Positions 29,419 to 40,197 of a DNA stretch of 64,000 nt are shown piece after piece. The DNA lies in the NCBI RefSeq assembly GCF_052324685.1, contig NC_135213.1, positions 517,501 through 581,500 on the forward strand. The letters run 5' to 3'. The stretch comes from Brachyhypopomus gauderio. Its lineage: Eukaryota; Chordata; Actinopteri; Gymnotiformes; Hypopomidae. The stretch's first letter is position 1, and the number at the start of each line of letters is the position of its first letter. The translations under genes and the position numbers were made by a program. A model generated the notes under the pieces. It ran no database searches and was not told where the DNA came from. It saw only the letters and a list, made by a program, of their open reading frames with translations.

Positions 29419-30007
29419 ATAATACCTAATGGAAACAGAAATTCCAACCGGTGGAGGTTGCCTCACGGTGCAATGAAGACATCGAGGAAGAATAAATCAG
29501 AGTGGGAATCAGGGTGCTCGCAAAGACAACACAGTACATTTGCATACAGAGTGCATTTCCAAATAGGACTGCCACCTTTGGGGTGAAGTCTACAACCCTT
29601 CTCATTGAGTGATGGAACTCTTACCCTGTTAGCATAACCTTTTCCAGCACACATGCTGCAAAACAAGACTAAACATGCTACACAAACACAATAATTTAAC
29701 CAAAATACAAATGGTCAGTTTTATCCCATTGCTATGGTAACCTTGAGTTAAACCACCATTTGTTGTCCCCCATGGATTTATGGAGGAACACCAGATCCTG
29801 CATCCCCCACAGGAACACATCTCACCACTCCTACAGTGATATTCGTTAAATGATGCTTTTGTCGGATAATAGTAATGGGAATGCTGAACAAGGCAAAAGA
29901 CACAGCTGCATATTCACAACAGTGAGTTCTGCCCTGGCAGGACTGTTTCCTGCTGTCTGCTCGTTCACGCACGCACGTGCTGGGCTGCAGGGACACCGGG
30001 GTTGAGC

Positions 30008-31008
30008 TCAGGCATTGTCATAGACACAGCCTGTAATAAACAAACACACAAAGACATGGGAAAATTGGAACAGACTAAAATTAATTGTTCTATACTTATA
30101 TATACGATACATTCATTGATCAAAAACATACCTCCACCCACATCATCATAGGTATCTGAATCCCTGAGATAAGGGGGGGGGGGGGGGGGGGGGTGGAAGG
30201 AGGAGAATGGATGGAGAATGGATTTTTTTTACATTATTTGTCATGCCAATAAAGAACCTTGAATTGAATTTAACTGAATTGAATGTATGCATGGGATTGT
30301 ACAGTCAGGTTAAAGGTTGAAGGTAGAAATTAATTTAAAGCAGTCACACAAATTCAGCCCCAGTGACTGAGGTGTTTATCTAAGAATAACAGGTAAGGAG
30401 AATATGAGAATATGGATATGAGAATATGGATATGAGAATATGAATATGCTAACATGGATATGAGGATATGGATATGAGAATATGAATATGAATATGAATA
30501 TGAAAAAACTCACTGCTGGATATTATCAACAGACACGTAGCCAACTGCAAAAGAGAAACATGTTTATTGTATGAGAAGTTGAGTAGTGTGGGGTGTTGAA
30601 CTGTGAGGAAGTTCCTTCCTCTGTATCTTAGGGCTTCAAACTTTCAATTCCCACACAGTGAATGTATGCACAAATGTAAGTTCACATATTTATATGTAAA
30701 TAGAACATGTGTACACAAACATTTCATAAATTCATGTGCAAATAGTATGTGTGTGTCCACAAGTATTTGCTGTACTGGCATTTCAAACATATTTAAAGCT
30801 GTGAACTATCTATCTATGAACTATCTGTGAACTATGCACACACCAGAGTGTGTATGTGTGTGTGAGTGTGCATGTGTGTGAGCATGCATGTGCATGTGTA
30901 TGTGAGTGTCTGAGCGTGTGTGTGTGTGTGTGTGTATGTGTGCACATGTTTGTGAGTGTGCATGTGTACGCGTGTGTATAAGGGTATGTGTGTAGGTGTG
31001 TGTGTGCA

Positions 31009-31043
<35 letters not shown>

Positions 31044-31067
31044 GTGCATGCATGTTTGTGAGTGTGC

Positions 31068-31135
<68 letters not shown>

Positions 31136-31165
31136 CATGTTTGTGAGTGTGCACTGTGCATGTTT

Positions 31166-31228
<63 letters not shown>

Positions 31229-34200
31229 CATCAATTACATTGGCCACGGTGGTTCCGGGCCAGCCAGAGCCCGTCTGGGTTGCCTGTGGTGCGGATGATC
31301 TCCACCATTTCAGCCTGTTCCAGGGCCAGCGACCATTTCCCACCCCTACAGTTTAACTTCACACTGGACACATGCAGGACCTTGATGGGGCCCTTCAACT
31401 GCAACACACACACAGGTTTACACACACACACACACACACAGATTTATACACTAGTCCAGTCTGTATCCAAAACACTCTGCCTCCCCCAACCTTTCCCAGA
31501 CCACACCCCAAACACAATCCCCCCTCCTTCCAACCTTCTGTAAACACTCCTCCTTCCACGCTGCAAACACTAACCCTAATTTGGCTATAGCCCTTATAAG
31601 CATTGTTGGGAACGTTACTTTAAAAAAGTAATTAGTTATAATTACTCACTACTTGTTCAAAAAAGTAACTGAGTTAGTAACTGAATTACTCTATAATAAA
31701 AGTAACGCTTTACCAGGGAAAGTAACTATTTGCATTACAGTAAAAAAAAAGATATATGCCAATGAATAAGGATTTTTTGAAAAAGCAGTATTCACAGTTA
31801 GTTGAAATGAGTAGATCAGAAAGGTGTTTAACTTTTGATATTTATTGCACATCAACAGACCAGTGCAGGATAAAATCCTTTAAAATCCCAAATCTTTGTT
31901 TAAAAAAAAGCAAAAGTAAACAGTTACACTATATAAAGTGCATTTAATTATTTATAATAATAAATAAATAAATTCTCTCAACCTGAGACAACTGGTTTGT
32001 TCACAACAGAAGTAAACTTAACAATAAAACCTCTATTCCTAATTAAATAAATCAAATACCCAGTCTGGTAGACATTCAGGAACTTCAAGTATTTGAAGGC
32101 GAACGTAAGCTGTTGAGCGCGGGGGGGGGGGGGGGGGGGGGGGGGGAACGTAACACTCGTGACAGAGTGTTTTTTCAATAGCCCTGAAATAAATGCTACG
32201 GTTTTGTTTTGGTCCGTATCCAGTTAATCAGGAATGAGATTGGGTCCGGACAGGACTGCGTTCGGGTCCGGATCCGGACCGCGGTCCGCCAGTTGAGTAC
32301 CCCTGTTATACATAAAATATTCTGATGAAACTGGCTGCTGGCCACACCCACTGCGGTCCTAGTCACTCCCACTAGCATATTGGCCACTCCCACTAGATTC
32401 CTCATCACTCCCACTACAGTCCAGGCCACACCCACTGACCTTAAACCTCTTGCGTGCCTCCTTCTCTCTTTTTTCCTGTTCTTTTTTCTCTTTCTTTTCT
32501 CGCTCTGCTTCTTTCTTCCCTTTCTCTCGCTCTGCTTTTTTCTCTTTCTTTTCACACTCTGTTCCTTTCTTCATTTCCTTCTCCATCTTTTTGTTCTGCT
32601 CCTTTGACTCCTTCGTATTTTTCTTGTTTGTTTTCTCATGGTGGCCGTCGGCTTCTGGCCTGCACACATTACACTACACACATGTCCCCCCAGCACAGAT
32701 GCACTATACGTTTTGCTTATTTACCAAGAACTTCAATGTGAGTTTTTCACAAAAGTAAAAATGTTTCATAAAAAAAATTAGTAACTGAACATTGCTTGGT
32801 AACTGAACATTGCTTTGCTTGGTCTTTCAAAGGTCTGTAAGTGTCTTCTGTATTTGACTAGAGAATTACAGAGGGTTAGGGTTAGGGGGTTAGTGGATTA
32901 GGGTTGAAGTTAGAAGGCTAGGATTAGGGGGTTAGTGGGTTGGGATTAGGGTTAGGGTTGGAGGTTAGAGGGTTAAGGTTAGGGTTAAAGGGTTAACCCT
33001 AGATGGTTAGGATTAGTGTTAGGGTTTGGGTTAGAGGGTTAAACAGTTAGATGGCTAGACAGTTAGAGGGTTAGATGGTAGATGGTTAGATGGTCAGGGT
33101 TAGAGGGTTAGACAGTTAGATGTTCAGGGTTAGATGGTTAGAAGGTTAGACAGTTATAGGGTGAGACAGTTAGATAGTTAGAAGGTTAGATGGTCAGGGT
33201 TAGAGGGTGAGAGGGTTAGAGTGTTAGACATTTTGAAGGTTAGAGGGTTAGAGAGTTAGATGGTCAGGGTTAGATGGTTAGATGGTCAGGGTTAGAGGGT
33301 CAGACGGTAAGAGAGTTAGACGGTTAGATGGTTAGACAGTTACATGGTCAGGGTTAGAGGGTGAGAGGGTTAGAGAGTTAGAAGGTTAGAGTGTTAGACA
33401 GTTAGAGAGCTAGAGGGTTAGAGGTAGAGGGTTAGAGGTAGAGAGTTAGAGGTAGAGGGTTAGCGACTCACCATCGCTCCTCAATGTCCTCATATGTGTC
33501 ATCAAATTCATCCTTATAAAACAGTAAAAAAAGAAATGCTGCACATTTTACAATATCAGACATTCTAAATAAATCATTTACTCAATAATCAGACATACTA
33601 AATATATCAGTTATACAATAATCACACATACGAAATATGTACACAATAATCAGATACACTTAATATATCATTTAGACATTAATCAGAGATACGTACAGTA
33701 ATAAATATCATTCACACATTAGTGATAATTAATATATGCTTATGCACTTATCAGATATACTTAATATTTAATTTACTTGATGTATTAGGATTACCACAGT
33801 TGCCTATTCTATTTTATTGTGCATTATTAATATTTTGCATTATTTATAAAATTACCTTCAGGACATCACTGCTTTGTTCTGAAAGAGATAATATAGTGAG
33901 TTTCCAGACACACAAGCATGTTGGCAAAAAACAATTTATACATTTATGTAGTGTTTGTGTATGTGGGTCTGAACCTTTGTGTAGTGTGTGAGTGGGTCTG
34001 AATCTTTATGTAGTTTGTGTGTGTGTGTAAAGGAGTATGAACCTTTGTGTAGTGTGTGAGGATGTATAAGTCTGAACCTGTGTGTAGTACAGTGGGGAAC
34101 CGTCAGGGCCCTCTACGCCCTCTCAGAGGGCCTAAAATATTCTTAAAACATTATATATGTCACGTTGAGGACCCCGGCCCCTCCCTTTTGGGTGTGTGTT

Positions 34201-37200
34201 TACGTAGTCTACGTGCATCGTCTGCGTCTGTGGATATTCCGTGGTGATGGCTATGTCATGTGATAATCCGTCTCACCTGTGAATCGTCTCGTAATCACCT
34301 GGGGTTAATGTGGTTTGTCTATTTAATGTGCGCTCGCGCAGTGTCCTGTGCTCGTCGTTGTCTAAGTCTGCACGTTGTGTGAAGTGTTCATGTTACTCGT
34401 GCGCTGATTGCGCAATTTCTGTGCGTACAATAAAGTGAGTGTGCGTAAATCGGCGGACTCGTGTCTCGTCCGTCTCTCCAAAGCCCACGTCACAGGACGA
34501 CGAGCCGACCAGAGACACCCATCATGCCGGGCTACAAAAGCAAGCCCAAGAAGGGCAAGAAGCCCAACAAGCGGCATCCCCGCTCTTCGTCTTCTTCCCC
34601 ACGCCGCGGGGTTTCGCCGACACTGGCGCAGCTCAGGGAGGACCCGGAGTGCGCGTACCTGCTGTGCGCAGCTCGGGAGACCTCCATACCCGAGCTGGCA
34701 GCAGAGTATCGCCAGACAGCTGCACGGGTGTGGCGGGAGAGACATCCCTCGCCTGCCCGTGAGCTTTCGCCTATACGGGTCAGCGTCCCCGAGCTCTATG
34801 GCGAGACAGGGACGTCATCAGAGGGCGAGCTCGGGGAGGACCCTCCCTGCAGTGAGGAGGAGGGAACACCCCCGCACCGCGACGCCGCGCCAACGCCAGG
34901 ACAGCTGGAACGAGACCCGCAGTGCGCCGCCTTGCTAAAGATGGCTCGGGAGACCTCCAGCCCCGAATGGGCGGTGGTGTTCCGCCAGGAAGCAGTGAGG
35001 GGCTGGCTGGACAGACACGTGTCTCATCCCCACGCCCTCTCGTCTCAGAGGGTGGACACCTGCACCGTCAGCGCTACCGCGTCAACCCCGGAGGAGGAGT
35101 TCGGGGAGGGGGATTCCCCTGGCGAGGGGGAGGAGCAGGAAGAGGTGGAAGCCGCCTACCCTCCATCATTCGATGACGCGTCCACCGTGGACTACGGTGG
35201 AGAGGGAGTGGACTACCCCCCCTCGCTCGATGACGCGTCCACCGTGGACTACGGTGGAGAGGGAGTGGACTACCCCCCCTCGCTCGACGGCGCGTCCACC
35301 GTGGACTACGGTGGAGAGGGAGTGGACTACCCCCCCTCGCTCGATGACGCGTCCACCGTGGACTACGGTGGAGAGGGAGTGGACTACCCCCCCTCGCTCG
35401 ACGGCGCGTCCACCGTGGGCTACGGTGGAGAGAGAGCGGACTACCCCCCGTCGCTTGACGACGCTTCCACCGTAGACTACGGGGAGGAGGAGGAGGAGGA
35501 GTCCGAGGAAGAGGACTATCCCCCTCCGCCCGTAGGTCCCTCTTCCGGCATAGAGGGCGGGGAGGAAGACGACCTGTGCTCGGAGGAGGAGGACGGTCCA
35601 CCCTCCTCTGAGTGTTCAGCGGGGACTGTGAAGGGGAGATGGACCCCGTCTGCGGATCGCTCAGGAGGAGAGAGCATGGACTGCTCCCGGGGTGGCAGCC
35701 CGGAGCAGCCCATGGAATGGAGCCGTGGCAGCGAGACGGAGGAAATGGAGGTGGACATCCCAGGGGGCCAGCCGAGGGGAGAGTCCGTCCGCCGTGCTGC
35801 AGGGGGCGCGTACGACCGCCGCGCGGCTCCGGGCGCGTACGACCACCGCGCCGCACCTGGCGCGTCAGCCCGCCGCGCCGCACCGGGCTCGTCAGCCCGC
35901 CGCGCTGCACCCGGTGGAGGGAATGCAGCGAAAGCAGGAGGAGGACTGCCCAATGCAGCACCAGCAGCGCCGGATCTCTCTCCTCTGCTCGCGCTCCTCC
36001 TGGCGCGAAGCCTGGTGCCTGTTCCCTGTTTGTCAGTCCCAATGTTTGTGAGTTTTCCCGTCTGTGTGTCAAATCCCCTTTTCCCGTTTATTCCTCTGTG
36101 TGTGAGCGTGCCTGTTTGTGTGTTTGTGAATGTGCCGTTGAATGTGTTTAACGTCTTTTCCCCCGTCTTCCCAGGGAGGGTGTGCTAGGCGATTCGTGAT
36201 GGACGCTTCGCCAAGGGCAGTCACCTCCCAGACGCAGGACGGAGCGCGTCGGATCCGCCCATCGTCGTGGGTTCGGGGCACTCGGTCCTGTTGGCACCCC
36301 GGGACGGGTAGTGCCCTTGGAGGGGGCGTCTGTCACGTTGAGGACCCCGGCCCCTCCCTTTTGGGCGTGTGTTTACGTAGTCTACGTGCATCGTCTGCGT
36401 CTGTGGATATTCCGTGGTGATGGCTATGTCATGTGATAATCCGTCTCACCTGTGAATCGTCTCGTAATCACCTGGGGTTAATGTGGTTTGTCTATTTAAT
36501 GTGCGCTCGCGCAGTGTCCTGTGCTCGTCGTTGTCTAAGTCTGCACGTTGTGTGAAGTGTTCATGTTACTCGTGCGCTGATTGCGCAATTTCTGTGCGTA
36601 CAATAAAGTGAGTGTGCGTAAATCGGCGGACTCGTGTCTCGTCCGTCTCTCCAAAGCCCACGTCACAATATATATATAATTATCCAATTTTATTTTATCT
36701 ACTTACAGTTTTACAATCGACATCTAAACAATTACAAAAATATAAGCAAATAAAATATTCAACCGTGTCTATTCAATCTGTGTTGGAAGGTGAGGGGTTA
36801 AGTGGAAGCCTGTGAGCCTGTTATAATTCAGCGCAATACCAGTTTCAAATGACAGTAAAATTGACCAATCATATCTTCCCTCTTAGTGGGCAGGCTTAAC
36901 TGTATGATAATTTCCGCTCGCTGTGGCGACGCTAGCTGTCGTTAGCACCGCCGCTAGCTAGTTTCGATTCGGCCCTTTGACGTCCTCATTTACATATTCC
37001 GCTTGTGAGAACCACGGAGCTGTGAAACCTTATTTTGTTTGGAAACTTATTTTGCTTAAAAAGTTATCTAGTACAAATGTTATTCGAATGCACTATACTG
37101 TCGTCTCGGTTTTTTCTTTATTCTTTATTGCAGTTTATTAGGAGAGGAAAAAAAATTTCGGGGGGTGGGGTGTAGCGGGCCCAGGTTTAATGGTCACGGT

Positions 37201-37766
37201 TCACTACTGGTGTAGTATGTGAGTATGTATGAGTCTGAATCTTTGTGTAGTGTGTGAGTATGTATGAGTCTGAACCTGTGTGTAGTATGTGAGTATGTAT
37301 GAGTCTGAATCTTTGTGTAGTGTGTGAGTATGTATGAGTCTGAATCTTTGTGTAGTATGTGAGTATGTATGAGTCTGAATCTTTGTGTAGTGTGTGAGTA
37401 TGTATGAGTCTGAATCTTTGTGTAGTATGTGAGTATGTATGAGTCTGAATCTTTGTGTAGTGTGTGAGTATGTATGAGTCTGAATCTTTGTGTAGCATGT
37501 GAGTATGTATGAGTCTGAACCTTTGTTTGTAATGACATCATCATAGCAGTCCTCGAGTTCCTGCCTTCCTCCCAAATCATCACACAGACACACAAAGGGA
37601 AAGTGGAGGTCTTGGTAAAACCATATACACAGAAAGCAGGTGTACTAGTGTGCATGAAGCATGCTAGATTTGTTAATCTAATATAGATGTAGTGTGGTTG
37701 AGCAGCAGAGAGTGGCAGATAAAAGTAGAACAGAGTGAAAGATGGACTGGAAGGGCTCTACACAGG

Positions 37767-37824
<58 letters not shown>

Positions 37825-37861
37825 TACACACACACACTCACATACACACACACACACACTC

Positions 37862-37892
<31 letters not shown>

Positions 37893-37932
37893 TACACACA
37901 CACACACACACTCACACATACACACACATACA

Positions 37933-37981
<49 letters not shown>

Positions 37982-38066
37982 ACACACTCACACACACACA
38001 TACACATACACACACACACACACATACACACACATACACATACACAAACACACACACACACACACA

Positions 38067-38104
<38 letters not shown>

Positions 38105-40122
38105 TAGACACACACATGCACATGCACACACACACAGACATACACATGCACACGGACAGGAAGAGCTATATACAGGAGTACACACGCATACACATAAACA
38201 CATACATACACACACACACACATACACACACAAGCACATACATACACACACGCACACATACATGCACATGGACAGGCACACATACACAGAATATTCAGTA
38301 CCTTTTTCTAAAATCACACCAGCAAAACACTGGCCTGATTAGTACAGGGCTAAAAGGTGGAATCATCTGTCATCACCACTACACTTTTTACCCACTGATG
38401 ATGATGATGATGGTAATAATAATAACAATACCTATATACAAATTATTATCGTCAAGAACAATAATAATCATCAACATTCCCTCATAATTTGCTTACGATG
38501 AAGCTAACAGTGCAAAGGGTGGAGCTGGAAAAGAGAGGTCAGCAGGTGGAGGCGGGGCTTCAAACGGTGGGGGTGGGAATTCTGCAGGAGGAGGCAGATC
38601 TTCAACCAGTGGCAATGGGAATTCTTCAGGAGGGGGTGGGGGGAAGTCTTCAAGGGCAGGGACATCTTGTCCTAGGGAACCTGCACATAGGACAGCAACC
38701 ACGGTGACATGTCAGAATGGAAAGCAGTAGAACTGAGTTGAGTGGTACAACCTCAGAACAACAATATAGAGCGGTAGAACCTCATAACTACAGAATGTAG
38801 AACAGTAGAACATCAGAACTACAGAATGTAGAGCGGTAGAACCTCATAACTACAGAATGTAGAACAGTAGAACATCAGAACTACAGAATGTAGAGCGGTA
38901 GAACCTCATAACTACAGAATGTAGAACAGTAGAACCTCAGAACTACAGAATGTAGAGCGGTAGAACCTCATAACTACAGAATGTAGAACAGTAGAACCTC
39001 AGATCTACAGAATGTAGAACAGTAGAACATCAGAACTACAGAATGTAGAGCGGTAGAACCTCAGAACTACAGAATGTAGAGATGCACAACCTCAGAATTA
39101 AACAGGTTTGATACACATGATCAGTTTCCATTACTCACTGACCATTACAACTTCAAAATGCACAACCAAAACAGCATAACACTGCTAAGAACTTGGCAAC
39201 ATTAATTCAGCCAGGTGATGTTAGGACTAGGTATTAGTGAAGGTTAGGTTAGAAGGAATGTTAGTTAAAGGGTGCAACAGGAAGAAGTATAGCATTTAGC
39301 ATTTTGGACTTCAGGACTAGATGTCAGACTGTAGAAAAGCACTGAACATCATGTTTAATGGTACCCTTGGTTCCAGATAAACTCACCGTGGCTGCTGTAC
39401 TGGTACAGATCCACGCGAAAGGGCCTTCTGGGTTTCGGGGGCCGTACTCCCACAACGGGCAGAGGTTTCCTCTTTGGTGAGGTGGAGCCTGTGAGCTGGT
39501 GGGTGTCACAGGTGTTTTTTTCACTGTGCAACTCTACCATGTTCTGCTTGGCCACAGATGGCTTCTTCCAGATGGGTGGAGGTTTGGGAAAGGGCATGCT
39601 GGTGGAGTTCAGTGGTTTGTCTTCGCCCACTCCCAGCTGCCCACTGTTGGAGCCCTTTCTCTTGGAGAAGATGTTACCCTGGGTGCTGCTGAACCCTGCT
39701 GGTCCGGGTGTGGACACAATGGCAGGGAATATCTCTTGGCACCCTTCTTGCCCTGTCTTGGCTAGCGCCCCCTTCAGAGCACTGACAGAGACTGCAGGTC
39801 TACAGACAGGAGGCATGGCACCCGAGACCTTCCAAGCTGTGACATCATCATTATCATCCCTGCGATGTAGCCGTGGAGAGGTATCCGTGGCAACTGGGAC
39901 TTTATCTCTTTTTTCCATGAAGCTAGTGATATGGCTGTGCGTGCGGACAGGAGGTTTAGGCTTGCTGTTGGTTCTGGAGGACACAGCTTCCTGTCTGACT
40001 GGCTGTTGGTTGGTGAGGTTGGTTTGAAATCTGGGATTGAGGTGGACGTGTGGAGCAATGGTGAGCGGCTTCACGGGGGAGTTGAAGCAAGTCTTCTGGG
40101 TGTTGACAGTTCTGGGACTGCC
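30008..40122 (-). CDS. fyb1: FYB1-type SH3 adaptor protein (ADAP family), 5' end not found
   Basis: FYB1/ADAP is a haematopoietic adaptor linking antigen-receptor signalling (SLP-76, Fyn) to integrins and actin. Exons in order: 39387-40122, 38497-38680, 37521-37564, 33856-33878, 33472-33512, 32440-32659, 31239-31398, 30514-30544, 30132-30163, 30008-30030; phases agree over 498 codons. Visible in order: a basic/proline-rich region ending KRKPLPVV then RPPKPRRPFRVDLYQY; a proline stretch (FPPPPPEEFPLP); tyrosine motifs CYDDV and TYEDI; a Lys/Glu coiled segment running into RKRFKLKGPIKVLH; one helically extended SH3 domain (EIIRTTGNPDGLWLARNHRG, FGYV); TYDDV; and the C-terminus CVYDNA. Human FYB1 has two such SH3 domains; only one is visible here. 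FYB2 or PRAM1 are alternatives. Position next to rictor favours fyb1. The exon at 37521 has an ambiguous acceptor. Confidence 0.82.
30174..30193. repeat. Poly-G run
   Basis: About 20 consecutive G on the plus strand. In the gene orientation this is a C-run just upstream of the fyb1 exon at 30132-30163, partly forming its pyrimidine tract. Confidence 0.9.
30240..30290 (+). mobile_element. LINE 3' tail remnant
   Basis: CAATAAAGAACCTTGAATTG with short GAATT repeats is typical of 3' ends of teleost LINEs. Only the tail remains. Confidence 0.45.
30398..30505. repeat. GAATATGGATAT short tandem repeat
   Basis: Reiterated GAATATGGATAT and GAATATGAATAT units in a fyb1 intron. Confidence 0.9.
30842..31226. 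repeat. (GT)n compound microsatellite
   Basis: About 380 bases of GT with repeated interruptions such as GCATGTTTGTGAGTGTGCAC, starting about 12 bases after the donor of the fyb1 SH3 exon at 31239. Confidence 0.95.
31600..32155. mobile_element. Probable DNA-transposon remnant (GTAACG-type ends)
   Basis: Begins ATTGTTGGGAACGTTACTTT and ends near GGGAACGTAACACTCG. The interior repeats AAAGTAACTGAGTTAGTAAC, a familiar teleost hAT-like style. A 26-base G run lies at 32121-32146. Boundaries are uncertain. Confidence 0.4.
32205..32316. mobile_element. hAT-like terminal fragment
   Basis: The GC-rich CGGACCGCGGTCCGCCAGTT followed by GAGTACCCCTG looks like a hAT end (CAGGGGTACTCAA inverted). The other end is not identified with confidence. 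Confidence 0.4.
32870..33465. repeat. Telomere-like degenerate (GGGTTA)n minisatellite
   Basis: Units of GGTTAGGGTTAG, GGTTAGAGGGTTAGA and GATGGTCAGGGTTAGA. In the gene orientation it starts about 8 bases after the donor of the fyb1 exon at 33472-33512. Confidence 0.92.
33936..34089 (-). repeat. 36-bp minisatellite, left half
   Basis: Units with TCTGAACCTTTGTGTAGTGT and GTGAGTGGG. It is continuous in sequence type with 37210-37520; a hAT insertion separates the halves. Confidence 0.85.
34524..36188 (+). CDS. Unrecognised 554-aa acidic ORF of the LTR element (copy 2)
   Basis: The start is MPGYKSKPKKGKKP, 29 bases after the 5' LTR; an in-frame ATG at 34461 lies inside the LTR and is unlikely. 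It shares the layout of copy 1: basic N-terminus, helical-looking segment, acidic YPPS-rich middle, Ala/Pro/Arg repeats (AAPGASARR style), and a hydrophobic Val/Phe/Cys tail. It differs by two expansions. The 60-residue segment occurs twice (PTLAQLREDPECAYLL and PTPGQLERDPQCAALL). The middle holds six 19-residue repeats (YPPSLDDASTVDYGGEGVD, 35157-35498). No enzyme motif or zinc knuckle is visible. Function unknown; a Gag-like role is only positional inference. Confidence 0.6.
   Translation: MPGYKSKPKKGKKPNKRHPRSSSSSPRRGVSPTLAQLREDPECAYLLCAARETSIPELAAEYRQTAARVWRERHPSPARELSPIRVSVPELYGETGTSSEGELGEDPPCSEEEGTPPHRDAAPTPGQLERDPQCAALLKMARETSSPEWAVVFRQEAVRGWLDRHVSHPHALSSQRVDTCTVSATASTPEEEFGEGDSPGEGEEQEEVEAAYPPSFDDASTVDYGGEGVDYPPSLDDASTVDYGGEGVDYPPSLDGASTVDYGGEGVDYPPSLDDASTVDYGGEGVDYPPSLDGASTVGYGGERADYPPSLDDASTVDYGEEEEEESEEEDYPPPPVGPSSGIEGGEEDDLCSEEEDGPPSSECSAGTVKGRWTPSADRSGGESMDCSRGGSPEQPMEWSRGSETEEMEVDIPGGQPRGESVRRAAGGAYDRRAAPGAYDHRAAPGASARRAAPGSSARRAAPGGGNAAKAGGGLPNAAPAAPDLSPLLALLLARSLVPVPCLSVPMFVSFPVCVSNPLFPFIPLCVSVPVCVFVNVPLNVFNVFSPVFPGRVC
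35157..35498 (+). repeat. 57-bp coding tandem repeat
   Basis: Six in-frame 57-bp units encoding a 19-residue acidic repeat within the LTR-element ORF. Copy 1 has only two degenerate counterparts. Confidence 0.9.
37210..37520 (-). repeat. 36-bp minisatellite built on a fyb1 exon donor
   Basis: Units of GAGTCTGAATCTTTGTGTAG plus TGTGTGAGTATGTAT. The exon edge at 37511-37530 reads GAGTCTGAAC|CTTTGTTTGT, the same sequence, so on the minus strand each unit repeats the junction CAAAG|GTTCAGACTC or CAAAG|ATTCAGACTC. Confidence 0.88.
37770..38285. repeat. (CA)n compound microsatellite
   Basis: About 500 bases of CA with TACA interruptions in the fyb1 intron between exons 38497 and 37564. Confidence 0.97.
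38755..39090. repeat. About 31-bp minisatellite
   Basis: Units AGAACTACAGAATGTAGAGC plus GGTAGAACCTCAT alternating with an ACAGT variant, giving a 62-bp higher-order period. fyb1 intron. Confidence 0.93.
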
Positions 40123-40197
40123 CTACAGAGCCAGGAAACCATACATAGCAGAACGAGCATGAACCAAAGCAGCTTAGTAGTTATGGAACTTAAATGA

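Larger units (their letters stand above)
29170..30007 (-). other. Probable 3' UTR of fyb1
   Basis: Sequence downstream of the fyb1 stop to just past an AATAAA signal on the minus strand at 29193-29198. It contains a 145-bp MITE. The true cleavage site is not visible. Confidence 0.5.
34158..36667 (+). mobile_element. Full-length non-autonomous LTR element, copy 2
   Basis: 337-bp LTRs at 34158-34494 and 36331-36667 begin TGTCACGTTGAGGACC and end CCCACGTCACA. They appear to differ at one base (T versus C near 34192). The 5-bp duplication ATATA flanks both ends. Each LTR has TCTATTTAATGTGCG and an ACAATAAAG signal. After the 5' LTR comes GGACGACGAGCC, shared with copy 1 (GAACGACGAGCC) but not a usual TGG-starting tRNA primer site. 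The purine tract GGAGGGGG precedes the 3' LTR. The interior encodes only the ORF at 34524-36188. Confidence 0.93.
34090..37209. mobile_element. hAT-type element carrying a nested LTR element
   Basis: Inverted ends CAGTGGGGAACCGTCA and, reversed, CAGTAGTGAACCGTGA, with a perfect 8-bp duplication GTGTAGTA at 34082-34089 and 37210-37217. Without the LTR element it is about 605 bp and non-coding. The 3' part (36673-37209) includes GCTAGCTGTCGTTAGCACCG and a CGGGGGGTGGGG tract. Confidence 0.9.

Noticed and set aside
35074-36072. 332-codon minus-strand frame inside LTR copy 2
   Set aside because: Shadow of the GC-rich, repeat-containing sense ORF; it has no counterpart at the matching place in copy 1 that I could follow.
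37521-37560. Acceptor CAG|GAACTC for the fyb1 exon
   Set aside because: It breaks phase with the upstream exon ending at 38497; AAG|GCAG at 37564/37565 keeps phase, so it was preferred though weaker.
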